The notes: generated by a model not told the origin, from the sequence alone. 33,305 bases of DNA from an uncultured Allobaculum sp. (GCA_910577085.1 CAJTLE010000016.1:1-33305); one strand, 5' to 3'; shown: positions 23,223 to 31,653, counted from the first letter of the stretch. Numbers and translations: made by a program.

Positions 23223-25723
23223 ATAGCCACATAGCCCACGTAATCCCGCTCGTAGCTCCCTACGTTTGCCCGGATGGCGGTGAAATACTCATCGTCGTCA
23301 AGATCTGCCATCTGCGTGGTAAAGAGGGCGAAGCCGTCGGGGCTTTCGAGCGTGCCGTGGTACGATGTCCAAGTATCATTGGTCGAGTTCGTGGTCTTAT
23401 ACCAGACTTCAATGCCCGTATTGCCCGTGCCTGCGGGGATCTTCTGGGCGGTGACGCCGAATTTGTCGGTATTCCTGTAGGTAAATTCCACCGTCTTTTG
23501 GGCGCTGTCGGCGCCGCCGTGGTTGACCACCATGAACAGCCCCAGGCAATAGATAGCATCCGCCTTATCGTTTTGGAACAGCCCCGGGCCTACCGACTCT
23601 CCCACGATCTGCATGCTTTCGCCGTCGTGCGCGACGTATTTCTCAGTGGCTTTAAATCGGCTCAATGGATACCAGACTGAGCCGTCCGCCCAGGTGATTT
23701 TTCCCATGACTGCACCATTCTTTTTCGCATCGATGCCCGACAAATCCGCTCCGGTATACGTACTGTCATCGGCGTAAATCGCTTCGTTTCGCCACCAGAC
23801 CGTCGTGTTGTCTGATGGTGCCTCCTCGGTCTTCCATTTGAACCAGGGGGTCAAGTATTCCGACGGGTACTCCAGATACAGGTTCTCCCAAGTCAGCGTG
23901 ACGGTGCCGTTGTCGTTTTTCTTTTCATTGTAAGCAAAGTCGTCCCTATAATTGCCGTCGTCATCCTCGTGGTTCGCCGGGTCCATCAGGTTTTTCCGAG
24001 AGGAGGTCCCATAAAGGTCATAGGTCATATGATGGAACTCCGCGTAGAATTTTTCTCCATCTTTCTCGTAGTACGGCAGGGCGATGGTAAGCTCCAACTT
24101 CTTCATGAACGAGGTCATCTCTATGTAATCCTTATCCGGGTTTAGCCAGATCTGCTTCAGGGCAAAAGCTGTCGTAGCATCTGTCGGGACGCCGCTTTTC
24201 ACACCGACCTTTGAGATTCTGGGGCCGGTTCGGAGAGCGCTTTCTGGATTAGACTTCCCATGATCATACTTTCCCGTAATCATAGGCGTGACGGAGATTT
24301 TCTGGTATTCCTGAGCCGTTTGTCCGTTATCATCTGCGGTGTAGACTCTGATCTGCAGCGTCTCCGTAAGTTTCTGCTCCATCCCCCTGTTCCAGAGGGT
24401 GGTGTCCGGAGCCAGAATGATGTTGAAGCTGTTTGTCTCCGCCGTATCTCTGAGGGAATAGGTGATGGTACCGTTTTTGGGTTGATAGCCGCCATAGCTT
24501 GTTGTACTTTCCTGGTATTCAACACTGTTCACCATGTCGCCCCGGTCAGGAATCGGGTATTCCACCACAGTCAGTCCATCGGGCACTGTAATCTCGACTT
24601 TTTTATTTGGCAGATTCAGCCTGCTCTTCACCTCGATGTGCAAGGTGAATTGCTTAGAAAAATCAACGGAAAAAGAAGCTGCCTCTAAAGAAGATTCACT
24701 TGAGGAGGATTCTTTTAACAAAGATTGGTCATCCACGCCTTCCGCCCGAATTTTAGCGGTAACAATTTTCATTCCGGTGATTGGATTCGTATCGGTCTCG
24801 TCGCTAAGCGCCTGAATATTCGAGGTATCCACAGAATCGAAGGAAGTGTTGTTTTCGTTATCTTCCTCGATTGGGTTCGGCTCCTCCTCGTTTGAAAGGT
24901 TGGGCTTGTCTTCTTCACTCGGCTTTAATGAGTCCACGTCGGTTTCTTGATTATCTGGTTGTGGATTATCTGATTTCGACGGCTGTGTAGTCGTGGATGA
25001 GGGGACTGTTTGGTTCTGCCCGCTTCCATTGCTCACTGTTGGGGTATCCGGATCCTCCACAAACTCAGAGGAAGTGGCAGTGTCACCTGTTTGGGTCTGG
25101 TTTTGTGTGTTATCCAGATTTGTTTGAGGTCTGTCAGGCGTTTCAGTATCGATTTGCGGTGGGTTTGCAGGAGTGGATGGGGAATCTGGTTGCTCTTGTC
25201 CATCGGCATTGTCCGGTGTCTGAATTTCCAGGCTGTCCACAAATTCGAGGAATTCTTCGATCTTATCCGGATCGATTTGTTCTTTTTCTTCCTCTTCCAG
25301 ATCGTCAAAAGCTTTCTTGGCTTTCGCAGCCTGTTTTAAAAGATCAAGCTTGTCGTCTTCGTTTAAATCTGTTTCCTGCTCTTTTTGCTGTTCCATCAAT
25401 TCGAGAACAGCGTCAATCTGCTCTTCCACGGGGCAGATGGGGCAGATAAAGCTGCATCTGGGGTTGTCCTCGTCCTCGGTATAGCCGCAGTTCTCATCAT
25501 GGATATGATGTTTGCACGGTTCTGTTTTGTCTGATTCCGGCTGGGTTGCAAGTGTGGAAGAATTATCTGCTTCCTGTTGCCCCTCCCCCATATCGGATGA
25601 TTCAAACAGATCCTGGGAGGTGTCAATTGCAGAGACTTCCATCATATTTGTGCCGAGCGCAACACAAAGGGCTGCACTGGCAGCTCTGCACCAAAAATTA
25701 GCCATATTTTTATGTCGTCTCAC
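23096..25723 (-). CDS. N-terminal part of giant surface protein (secreted, truncated by frameshift)
   Basis: An 875-residue product whose last 42 residues (after GYVA) are out of frame. It starts at GTG 25723, nine bases after AAGGAAGG; an ATG 18 bases further is too far from that site. A signal peptide covers about residues 1-32 (core AASAALCVALGTNMM). A Cys/His module follows (CKHHIHDENCGY, then CSFICPICPVEEQ, about 69-105), common near the N-termini of giant Bacillota surface proteins. Then come an acidic helical segment (about 105-165), a Pro/Thr/Asn/Gln-rich linker (about 165-300) and beta-rich adhesin-like domains (about 300-860). As sequenced, it would be exported without any wall anchor. 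In the single-copy state it would form one protein of about 3,135 residues with the downstream part. An AT-rich leader with a TATAAT (25839-25834) precedes it. Confidence 0.85.
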   Translation of the reverse strand: MRRHKNMANFWCRAASAALCVALGTNMMEVSAIDTSQDLFESSDMGEGQQEADNSSTLATQPESDKTEPCKHHIHDENCGYTEDEDNPRCSFICPICPVEEQIDAVLELMEQQKEQETDLNEDDKLDLLKQAAKAKKAFDDLEEEEKEQIDPDKIEEFLEFVDSLEIQTPDNADGQEQPDSPSTPANPPQIDTETPDRPQTNLDNTQNQTQTGDTATSSEFVEDPDTPTVSNGSGQNQTVPSSTTTQPSKSDNPQPDNQETDVDSLKPSEEDKPNLSNEEEPNPIEEDNENNTSFDSVDTSNIQALSDETDTNPITGMKIVTAKIRAEGVDDQSLLKESSSSESSLEAASFSVDFSKQFTLHIEVKSRLNLPNKKVEITVPDGLTVVEYPIPDRGDMVNSVEYQESTTSYGGYQPKNGTITYSLRDTAETNSFNIILAPDTTLWNRGMEQKLTETLQIRVYTADDNGQTAQEYQKISVTPMITGKYDHGKSNPESALRTGPRISKVGVKSGVPTDATTAFALKQIWLNPDKDYIEMTSFMKKLELTIALPYYEKDGEKFYAEFHHMTYDLYGTSSRKNLMDPANHEDDDGNYRDDFAYNEKKNDNGTVTLTWENLYLEYPSEYLTPWFKWKTEEAPSDNTTVWWRNEAIYADDSTYTGADLSGIDAKKNGAVMGKITWADGSVWYPLSRFKATEKYVAHDGESMQIVGESVGPGLFQNDKADAIYCLGLFMVVNHGGADSAQKTVEFTYRNTDKFGVTAQKIPAGTGNTGIEVWYKTTNSTNDTWTSYHGTLESPDGFALFTTQMADLDDDEYFTAIRANVGSYERDYVGYVAMWPVGRLTLHRTRAQPSASCWGIRLQLIIPIRAARESQALPT
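23219..23234. repeat. exact 8-bp tandem duplication causing the frameshift
   Basis: CCACATAG occurs twice in a row (23219-23226, 23227-23234). On the coding strand this is CTATGTGG twice. With one copy, the frame reads GYVASRKTDP continuously from the N-terminal to the C-terminal part, and the whole gene (25723 to 16308, less 8 bp) is exactly 3,136 codons including stop. Confidence 0.95.
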
Positions 25724-25731
25724 TGATATAG

Positions 25732-26302
25732 TCCTTCCTTTCTAATCTAAAACAGCGATCCATACAGTTATATAGCAATGAGTATAACTATCCTTATAAG
25801 ATACATCTTTTGATGAACTTATTACATCTTTAAATTATATGGTCATATGGCTTGAAATGAAAGATTTTTCTGATGCATCAGATAAGACAGAAGATTTGAG
25901 GATGGTTTTATCAGTGTTAATAACGCTTTGTGTAAAGTGAAAATATATAGATATACATTTGACTGTTTTTTTCTTTATGGTTTTTATATAAAAGATGAAT
26001 GGCTGATTTTAACCGTACTTATAGATATATTTTGATAGTTTGCTTTAAAATGATGGTTGGAATAAGAAGACTGATAAAGTCTAATTTTTTATTCGTACAG
26101 TTAAGGAATATGCTTGGTGATGACCCGAAGAATAAAATATCTAAAACGAGCATCAATATTCCTTTTATATGACACGGATCAGATGTGAAAACTAGGAGTG
26201 CACTGAATTTGTAATTGCCTTCATGGAGAATCGAAAAAATCAAATCAACCAGATGATGATATTCTTTGTCTTGACTATAATAAGCTCCAATAATTAAACG
26301 AA
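25732..26302. other. AT-rich intergenic region between divergent genes
   Basis: About 570 bases clearly richer in A/T than the neighbours. It holds the leader of the giant surface gene (minus strand, candidate -10 TATAAT at 25839-25834) and the promoter of the two-component genes (plus). A minus-strand frame at 26019-26243 (74 codons, hydrophobic) has no ribosome site and is not called. Confidence 0.5.
26276..26281 (+). promoter_or_regulatory. candidate -10 of the two-component operon
   Basis: A perfect TATAAT lies 27 bases before the ATG at 26303. No good -35 is found 16-18 bp upstream, so an activator or an alternative arrangement may be involved. Confidence 0.4.
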
Positions 26303-27046
26303 ATGAAGCAGAAAGGAAAGCCGGCCGTTCGGGCCGGCACGGTACTTACATTGAGTGAAATCTGGGCCATTGAAGATGATCAGAATATCCGCGATATTTT
26401 GATGTATACCCTGCGCTCGACTGGATTTACAGCCCAGGGATTTGAAGAAGCTGCTCCCTTCTGGGAAGCTTTGGAAGACCATCATCCGGATCTGATCTTA
26501 TTGGATATCATGCTTCCCAATACCGATGGGATGGAAGTTTTAAAACGATTGCGGGCAAATCCGGCGACCCGGACCATTCCAATTATCATGACCACGGCTA
26601 AGGGTATGGAATATGACAAAATCCAGGCCCTTGAAGAAGGCGCTGATGACTATCTGGTCAAGCCTTTTGGAATGATGGAAATGGTTGCCCGGATCAAAGC
26701 GGTTTTGCGCCGCTGCCAACAGGCCCAATTGCCGGATGCTTCCTGTCGGGATCTGCTGGAATCGGGATTGATCCACATGGATCTGGACAGCCGCAAGGCA
26801 TGGCTGGCGGATGAAGAGCTGGATCTGACCCGTAAAGAATTTGACTTGCTTGCTTTACTTGTTAAAAATCCAGGAAAAGCGTTCAGCCGGGATGAGCTAT
26901 TGTATAAAGTCTGGCATACCGATTTTGCGGGGGAAACAAGAACAGTCGATGTTCATATCCGCTCGCTGCGCACTAAGCTCAAGGAGACAGGGGAGCGAAT
27001 CGAAACGGTTCGCGGCATTGGGTATCGCCTGTCATCAAAGTCATGA
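26303..27046 (+). CDS. phoP: OmpR/PhoB-family response regulator (PhoP-type)
   Basis: A 247-residue regulator (or 231 if started at TTG 26351). The receiver has the acidic pair in WAIEDDQNIR, phospho-acceptor D68 in LILLDIMLPNTDG, T97 in IIMTTAKG and K120 in DDYLVKPFG. The C-terminal winged helix shows LDLTRKEFDLLALLVKNPG, then TRTVDVHIRSLRTKL and VRGIGYRL. The ATG has no clear ribosome site, and the first 16 residues (KQKGKPAVRAG...) are atypical; homologues begin just before IWAIEDD, which fits the TTG at 26351. A strong hairpin lies between the two candidates. The gene overlaps the kinase gene by ATGA. Pairing with a PAS-containing PhoR-like kinase suggests phosphate-starvation control; the exact pathway is inference. 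Confidence 0.85.
   Translation: MKQKGKPAVRAGTVLTLSEIWAIEDDQNIRDILMYTLRSTGFTAQGFEEAAPFWEALEDHHPDLILLDIMLPNTDGMEVLKRLRANPATRTIPIIMTTAKGMEYDKIQALEEGADDYLVKPFGMMEMVARIKAVLRRCQQAQLPDASCRDLLESGLIHMDLDSRKAWLADEELDLTRKEFDLLALLVKNPGKAFSRDELLYKVWHTDFAGETRTVDVHIRSLRTKLKETGERIETVRGIGYRLSSKS
26320..26338 (+). promoter_or_regulatory. strong GC hairpin at the response-regulator start
   Basis: GCCGGCC (26320-26326) pairs with GGCCGGC (26332-26338) around a GTTCG loop. It directly follows AAAGGAAA, a ribosome-site-like stretch, and precedes the TTG start candidate by 12 bases. Confidence 0.6.
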
Positions 27047-28734
27047 CCAAACGGATTTACCGCTCGATTCTCTGGGCGTGCCTGATCGTGATGGTTACAA
27101 CTGTCGGCGCTACGGTCTATGCTCTGTATCAGGCATTTGTCCAAGAATCTGTCGCCCAGCTGGAAAAAGAAACGGAACTGGTTGCTTCGGCTTTAAATCA
27201 GGGCATTGATCCCGAAAAAGAAGTTGAAATTCTTGCGCTGGGGGATGTGCGCGTCTGTCTGATTGATTCCGATGGAATGGTTGTCTATGACTCTGCCCAT
27301 CCGGGTCTGGAACAGAACCATAAAGACCGCGATGAAATCGTGCAGGCGATGAATACGGGCAAAGGCTTTTCGATCCGCCATTCTCATACAATCTCGGAAG
27401 AGACTTATAACTGTGCGATTCTGCTCAACGATGGATCGTATTTAAGACTGAGCCAGTCTCATTCTTCAATGCTCAATCTGTTCTTCCAGGCTGTTCTCCC
27501 CCTGGTTTTTGTTCTGCCGCTGGTGCTGCTGTTTGTCTGGGGACTGGCCAGAATTTTAAGCAATAATATTGTGGATCCGATCAACCGGATTGATCCTGGC
27601 AAGCCGCTGGACAATATTCCCTACGAGCAGCTGCGCCCGCTTCTGGAAAGACTGGACCAAGGCAATCGGCAGATTCACCAGCAGCTCTTACAGCTGGAAA
27701 CCAGAAACCGTGAATTTGAAGCGTTGACCGCCAGTATGGATGAAGGCCTGCTGATGGTGTCAACGGAAGGCGGGCTGATCTATGCCAATCCGGCAGCAGC
27801 CAGAATCTTCAGTCTCCATGAAGACTGGCAGATTCAAGACCATCCAGATCTGGATGAAATGGTTCATCAGGCGCTGGCCGGCAACAATAAACAGAAAAAC
27901 TGGAAGCGCAAAGGGAGAATCTATTCGCTGGAAGCCTCACCGGTGCGCAACAATGACCAATGCCTGGGTGCATTTATCCTGGCATTGGATGTGACAGAAA
28001 AGCTGGAGATGCAAAAGCGCCGGCAGGAATTTACGGCCAATGTGACGCATGAGCTCAAAACGCCCCTGCAGACGATTTCCTCTTCTGCCGAACTGCTCAA
28101 TTCCGGTCTGGTCAAAGCAGAAGATGTTCCCCGCTTTTCAAGCTATATCTATCAGGAAGCTTCCCGTATGACTGACATGGTCAACGACATCATTCATCTG
28201 TCCCGCCTGGAAAATGAAAACGTCACAACGGATCAGAAAACCGACCTCAATGCAGTTTGTGCACGGTGTGTCGAAAAACTGAAACACAATGCGGAAGTCC
28301 GCAATGTAACGCTCCATTTTGAAGGAAAGAGTGCCTGGGTGGATGGCAGTGAAGTGGACCTCAAATCCATCGTCAAAAACCTGATCGAAAACGCAATTCA
28401 CTATAATCGTCCGGAAGGTGAAGTCTGGGTGACAGTGGATTCGGATCAGAAGCAAGTGGTTTTAAAAGTACGGGATACTGGAATGGGGATTCCATTACAA
28501 TACCGAGAGCGGATCTTTGAGCGCTTCTTTACCGCTGATCCTTCCCGATCTCAATCCGGCACCGGTCTGGGTCTGGCCATTGTCCGCCATGCGGTCGACA
28601 ATCTTGGCGGCACAATTGACGTCACCTCAAAAACCGGAGAGGGAAGCACATTTACGGTCCGTCTTCCCAAAGCAGCTCTGAATATGGAAGCAAATGTGGA
28701 AGAGACCGACACGAAAAGCGATCCTGCCATTTGA
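27043..28734 (+). CDS. phoR: PhoR-type sensor histidine kinase with PAS domain
   Basis: A 563-residue membrane kinase. Membrane segment 1 is about residues 8-30; an extracytoplasmic sensor of about 110 residues contains VCLIDSDGMVVYDSA, as in PhoR/WalK-type sensors; membrane segment 2 is about 144-170. No clear HAMP is seen; the linker leads to a PAS domain (about 226-320, ASMDEGLLMVSTEGGLIYAN). The HisKA box is FTANVTHELKTPLQT with H336. The ATPase domain has the N-box NLIENAIHYN (N450), G1 DTGMGIP and G2 GTGLGLAIV. The layout matches PhoR. The start overlaps the regulator's stop (ATGA), so the pair is coupled. The acidic C-terminal tail (about 546-563) is extra. The stimulus is probably phosphate limitation, inferred from family and the Pho-box-like site at 13310. 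Confidence 0.87.
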   Translation: MTKRIYRSILWACLIVMVTTVGATVYALYQAFVQESVAQLEKETELVASALNQGIDPEKEVEILALGDVRVCLIDSDGMVVYDSAHPGLEQNHKDRDEIVQAMNTGKGFSIRHSHTISEETYNCAILLNDGSYLRLSQSHSSMLNLFFQAVLPLVFVLPLVLLFVWGLARILSNNIVDPINRIDPGKPLDNIPYEQLRPLLERLDQGNRQIHQQLLQLETRNREFEALTASMDEGLLMVSTEGGLIYANPAAARIFSLHEDWQIQDHPDLDEMVHQALAGNNKQKNWKRKGRIYSLEASPVRNNDQCLGAFILALDVTEKLEMQKRRQEFTANVTHELKTPLQTISSSAELLNSGLVKAEDVPRFSSYIYQEASRMTDMVNDIIHLSRLENENVTTDQKTDLNAVCARCVEKLKHNAEVRNVTLHFEGKSAWVDGSEVDLKSIVKNLIENAIHYNRPEGEVWVTVDSDQKQVVLKVRDTGMGIPLQYRERIFERFFTADPSRSQSGTGLGLAIVRHAVDNLGGTIDVTSKTGEGSTFTVRLPKAALNMEANVEETDTKSDPAI

Positions 28735-28924
28735 TTCCAGCCATCATGGACGTTTTTTATGAACAGGCTCTTTTTCGGTTGTGCGAATCAAAAGAATTGA
28801 CCACAGTCAACCAAACGGTCTTTAAAGCAGGAACAGGAAGGAACAGTCAAACAGAGAGTAAAGCAACAGTAAAAAATGAAGCGGCAGATATCATGAAGCG
28901 GCAGTATAAATATGAGGATGGACA

Positions 28925-29578
28925 GTGAAAAATGAGGAAGATAGAAAGATGAAAATGGCAAGAGAAAACGCAGCGAACAACCCTTTAAAAATGCGCAACA
29001 GAATCACCAGACTGGATCATGCCTACAGCGATGAAAAGTTGATTATGATCAAAAATCCGCCAATGCCGCCAGGGCTGCCGATTCTTGTTGAAGACTATCA
29101 GTTTGCGCAGCCGGATTCTAAGCTGATCGTCCAATGGAAGCAGGCGCTGGTCGATCTGGATTTCGTCCAGAATCTCGATGAAGCCGAATTCCAGTGGCAG
29201 CGCATGGTGAAAGTGGATGAGAAATTTTTATTGGACCATCTGTACATGATTGTCGATGCCAAGGGAAATCTTGCCTGTTCGGCTGGTTTATGGCCCTATA
29301 AAGAAGTCAAAAATGGAATGCGGCTGCACTGGGTGTTTACTGTCCCGGCTCATCAGCATAAAGGACTGGCCAGATCGGCAGTCCAAAAATGCTGCTATGA
29401 ATTTGGAAAGGAATTTAAAAATCAGCCGATCTATCTTTCTACACAGGCTTCTTCCTGGCCCGCGATTGTTTTGTATGAATCAGAAGGATTTGAGCCCTAT
29501 ACACCGACGCCACAGGCAAAGCAAGCGTGGGATCAGGCCAGAAAGCAGATCCTGCAAGGAGAACAGATCCAGATCTGA
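28925..29578 (+). CDS. GNAT-family N-acetyltransferase
   Basis: A 217-residue acetyltransferase. After a polar lead it has PPGLPILVEDYQFAQP, a central YMIVDAKGNLACSAGLWPY strand pair, the acetyl-CoA region LHWVFTVPAHQHKGLARSAV (Q/R-x-x-G-x-G/A realised as HQHKGLA), and the C-terminal YLSTQASSWPAIVLYESEG followed by FEPY. This resembles mycothiol-synthase-like GNATs found singly in Bacillota. Start choice is open: GTG 28925 (GAGG seven bases upstream) or ATG 28949 (GAGGAAG about ten bases upstream); the core begins well after both. It lies 190 bases after the kinase gene, with no terminator in between, so it may be co-transcribed with it. Substrate unknown. Confidence 0.82.
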   Translation: MKNEEDRKMKMARENAANNPLKMRNRITRLDHAYSDEKLIMIKNPPMPPGLPILVEDYQFAQPDSKLIVQWKQALVDLDFVQNLDEAEFQWQRMVKVDEKFLLDHLYMIVDAKGNLACSAGLWPYKEVKNGMRLHWVFTVPAHQHKGLARSAVQKCCYEFGKEFKNQPIYLSTQASSWPAIVLYESEGFEPYTPTPQAKQAWDQARKQILQGEQIQI

Positions 29579-29634
29579 AATCAATTTCACAATTATGAAA
29601 TAACGGTGGATTTAATTACAATTTAATGTGTGAA

Positions 29635-29665
29635 GAAAGCGGATTATGAGGACGCTTTCTTTTCT
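29635..29665 (+). terminator. intrinsic terminator after the GNAT gene
   Basis: GAAAGCG (29635-29641) pairs with CGCTTTC (29653-29659), followed by TTTTCT. It is 57 bases after the stop codon. Confidence 0.8.
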
Positions 29666-29740
29666 ATTTGTGTGAAAATTATCAGAAAGGCTTAAACCCA
29701 TCTGCTTTAAGGGATAAAATCGTCCTCAGCAAGATGCTTA

Positions 29741-29769
29741 TTGACAATTTTTTAAGCACTTTTTTTGAT
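29741..29769 (+). promoter_or_regulatory. candidate promoter of a small plus-strand gene
   Basis: A consensus -35 TTGACA (29741-29746) and TTTGAT (29764-29769) are separated by exactly 17 bp. The first sensible open frame downstream is the 46-codon ORF at 29953, leaving a leader of about 175 bases. Confidence 0.4.
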
Positions 29770-29952
29770 CGGTCTTTAGGTGGCTATTAAGATTAGCTTA
29801 AGGAAAAGGTCTCTAAATTCTCCAAGATGCCAGCTGTGAAAATGACCTGAAGTCTGGTCGGAAACGCGTATTCTTTTCGGGGAACAAGTTTTGATCCTTC
29901 CTGTATCTGCCGCAAAAACAGATCCCTTATCGACCAGAAAGGAACCAGCACT

Positions 29953-30093
29953 ATGACAAAAACACAGAAGAAAAGATTCATGACCGCCTTATTCTGCCTT
30001 GGCTTGGCTTCCTACATCGTCAATGCCTTTAACCCCTTTGCGATTGATGGCGCTGAACTTACCGTAGAAGAAATGGCTCTCGCCATTGAATAA
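29953..30093 (+). CDS. small membrane or secreted peptide ORF (46 aa)
   Basis: A 46-residue ORF: basic start (MTKTQKKR), one hydrophobic segment (FMTALFCLGLASYIVNAF) and an acidic amphipathic tail (DGAELTVEEMALAIE). AAAGGAA lies eight bases before the ATG and a TTGACA promoter lies upstream. The pattern fits a small membrane protein, a signal-peptide-bearing peptide or a type I toxin. It overlaps a minus-strand ORF at 29989-30219 that also has a good ribosome site; at most one of them need be real. No family recognised. Confidence 0.4.
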   Translation: MTKTQKKRFMTALFCLGLASYIVNAFNPFAIDGAELTVEEMALAIE

Positions 30094-30219
30094 GCTCACT
30101 GAAATGACCATTGGGATGAACTTTGATTTCACCTGACCAGAAGCAATTTGCTTTTCATTTTCGTTTGATGGATTCAGCTGTAATTTGGCTTTGATTATGG
30201 CTGTGATATTCCTGTTCAT
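29989..30219 (-). CDS. small hypothetical protein (76 aa), antisense to the 46-aa ORF
   Basis: A 76-residue ORF with a near-perfect AAGGAGG four to five bases before its ATG (30219). The product is polar and basic, with SKFIPMVISVSLFNGESHFF in the middle, and matches no family known to me. A hairpin with a T-run (30234-30266) lies just upstream of the ribosome site, so a transcript from the MFS side would have to pass two terminators; it could be an attenuator. It overlaps the 46-codon plus-strand ORF. Confidence 0.4.
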   Translation of the reverse strand: MNRNITAIIKAKLQLNPSNENEKQIASGQVKSKFIPMVISVSLFNGESHFFYGKFSAINRKGVKGIDDVGSQAKAE

Positions 30220-30233
30220 TTTTCCTCCTTTCG

Positions 30234-30266
30234 AAAAAACGGAGTCTTGTTCGGACTCCGTTTTTT
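30234..30266. terminator. bidirectional terminator or attenuator
   Basis: A six-A run plus CGGAGTC (30234-30246) pairs with GACTCCG plus a six-T run (30254-30266), 13 pairs in all. On the plus strand it would end a transcript of the 46-codon ORF; on the minus strand it precedes the ribosome site of the 76-codon ORF by only a few bases. Confidence 0.8.
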
Positions 30267-30319
30267 CGTGGTTTCTTAAAGAATGGCAACGCCAGAAGGA
30301 TTCACCTGAAAGGGACGAC

Positions 30320-30354
30320 AAAAAAACTGGCAGCTCAAATTTGCTTGCTGCCAG
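30320..30354 (-). terminator. intrinsic terminator of the MFS transporter gene
   Basis: CTGGCAGC (30327-30334) pairs with GCTGCCAG (30347-30354). On the minus strand seven T follow (30326-30320). It is 37 bases after the transporter's stop codon. Confidence 0.88.
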
Positions 30355-30390
30355 AATTTGTTTGTTTTTTACAGACCATTGCCTGGCTGC

Positions 30391-31653
30391 TTATTTTGCT
30401 GCATAGACTGGATCGTCCAGCTTATCTGCTTTATTAAAGATCAGAATTCCGATCACAAACAGGATGGCCAGCGTGCCGACGGCAATATTTTGCTGACCGG
30501 TAATCTGTGTAATCACGCCAACGATCGTTGTGCCTAAAAAGCTTGCGCCTTTACCGGCAATATCATACAGACCAAAGTATTCACCGGCCTGATCTTTTGG
30601 AATGATCCGGGCAAAGTAGGAACGGGACAGAGCCTGTAATCCACCCTGGAAAAGACCGACAGCTACGGCCAGAACCCAGAACTGCCAGGTCGAATGCATG
30701 AACAATGCGAAGATCGCGATGCAAAGGTAGGCGAAGATTCCAATTTTGATCAGCTGACCAACCGGACGGGTATTGGCAAGATAGCCAAACAGAATGGCGG
30801 AAGGGAAGGCAACGACCTGAGTCAGAAGCAGGGCTAACAAAAGACCCGTCTGATCCAGACCCAGCGAAGTTCCATACGCAGTGGCCAGGTCAATAATGGT
30901 ATACACGCCATCAATATAGAAGAAGAAGGCCAGCATGAATAAGAAGACTTTCTTCTGATTGCGGATATCTTTGAACGTATGACCTAAACGGCTGAAGGTT
31001 GCTTTCAGAGCCGATCCTTCTGGTGGGGTGGAGTGAGCCTGCTTATAACTGCGGGCAAGCGGCAAGGTGAAGGCTGCCCACCAGAAGGCATTTAAGGCAA
31101 AGACCAGAATCATGACCACATGGAAACTCAGCCCCAGAGTTCCCTGACCTAAAATCAGTCCCAGCGAGACGATAAACGGAACACAGCTTCCAAGGTAACC
31201 CCAGGCATAGCCTTTGGAGGAAACTTCATCCATTTTATCTTCCGGACACACATCAACTAACATCGAGTCATAGATGACCAGTGAAATCGAGTAGAGAATC
31301 TTGGTCAGCACAAACAAAATCAGGAAGGCAGCCCAATGCGATGGAATCCAGAAACAGAACAACAGGAATGCACCACCCAGAGCATTGAGTAAGAAGATCT
31401 TTTTCTTTTTGTGGGGGAAGTCAGCCAGCGTTCCCATTAAGGGTCCGGCAATTGCAACAATGACGGTCGCAATACTTGTTCCGTATGACCACCAGGTCAG
31501 ATAGTCGGCTTCAGACAGGCCCTGCCCAGTGGCCAGCGAGTTAAAGTAAATGGGCAGAATTGATGCGGTTAAAAGAACAAATGCAGAGTTGCCCACATCA
31601 TACAAAATCCACTTGAAATCAAGAGATTTCAGTTTATTTGGCTTTTTTGACAT
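30391..31653 (-). CDS. UMF1/Atg22-like MFS transporter
   Basis: A 420-residue major-facilitator protein with about 12 membrane helices. The N-terminus (DFKWILYDVGNSAFVLLTA) carries the W-x-x-Y-D-x-x-N-S/A-F motif of the UMF1 family (relatives of yeast Atg22). Also typical: GPLMGTLADFPHKKKKIFL (MFS loop 2-3), YDSMLVDVCPEDKMDEVSSK then GYAWGYLGS, and GGLQALSRSYFARIIPKDQ followed by GEYFGLYDIAGKGASFLG in the second half. Substrate is unknown; amino acid or peptide efflux is possible by analogy with Atg22. The start ATG has AAAGGTG about ten bases upstream. It is a single-gene unit with its own terminator. Confidence 0.87.
   Translation of the reverse strand: MSKKPNKLKSLDFKWILYDVGNSAFVLLTASILPIYFNSLATGQGLSEADYLTWWSYGTSIATVIVAIAGPLMGTLADFPHKKKKIFLLNALGGAFLLFCFWIPSHWAAFLILFVLTKILYSISLVIYDSMLVDVCPEDKMDEVSSKGYAWGYLGSCVPFIVSLGLILGQGTLGLSFHVVMILVFALNAFWWAAFTLPLARSYKQAHSTPPEGSALKATFSRLGHTFKDIRNQKKVFLFMLAFFFYIDGVYTIIDLATAYGTSLGLDQTGLLLALLLTQVVAFPSAILFGYLANTRPVGQLIKIGIFAYLCIAIFALFMHSTWQFWVLAVAVGLFQGGLQALSRSYFARIIPKDQAGEYFGLYDIAGKGASFLGTTIVGVITQITGQQNIAVGTLAILFVIGILIFNKADKLDDPVYAAK

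Noticed and set aside
26019..26243. 74-codon minus-strand hydrophobic frame
   Set aside because: It lies in AT-rich spacer, with no ribosome site and no family resemblance.
28731..28928. 65-codon frame between the kinase and GNAT genes
   Set aside because: It starts at a TTG overlapping the kinase stop, lacks a ribosome site and is low-complexity, although its stop overlaps the GNAT GTG.
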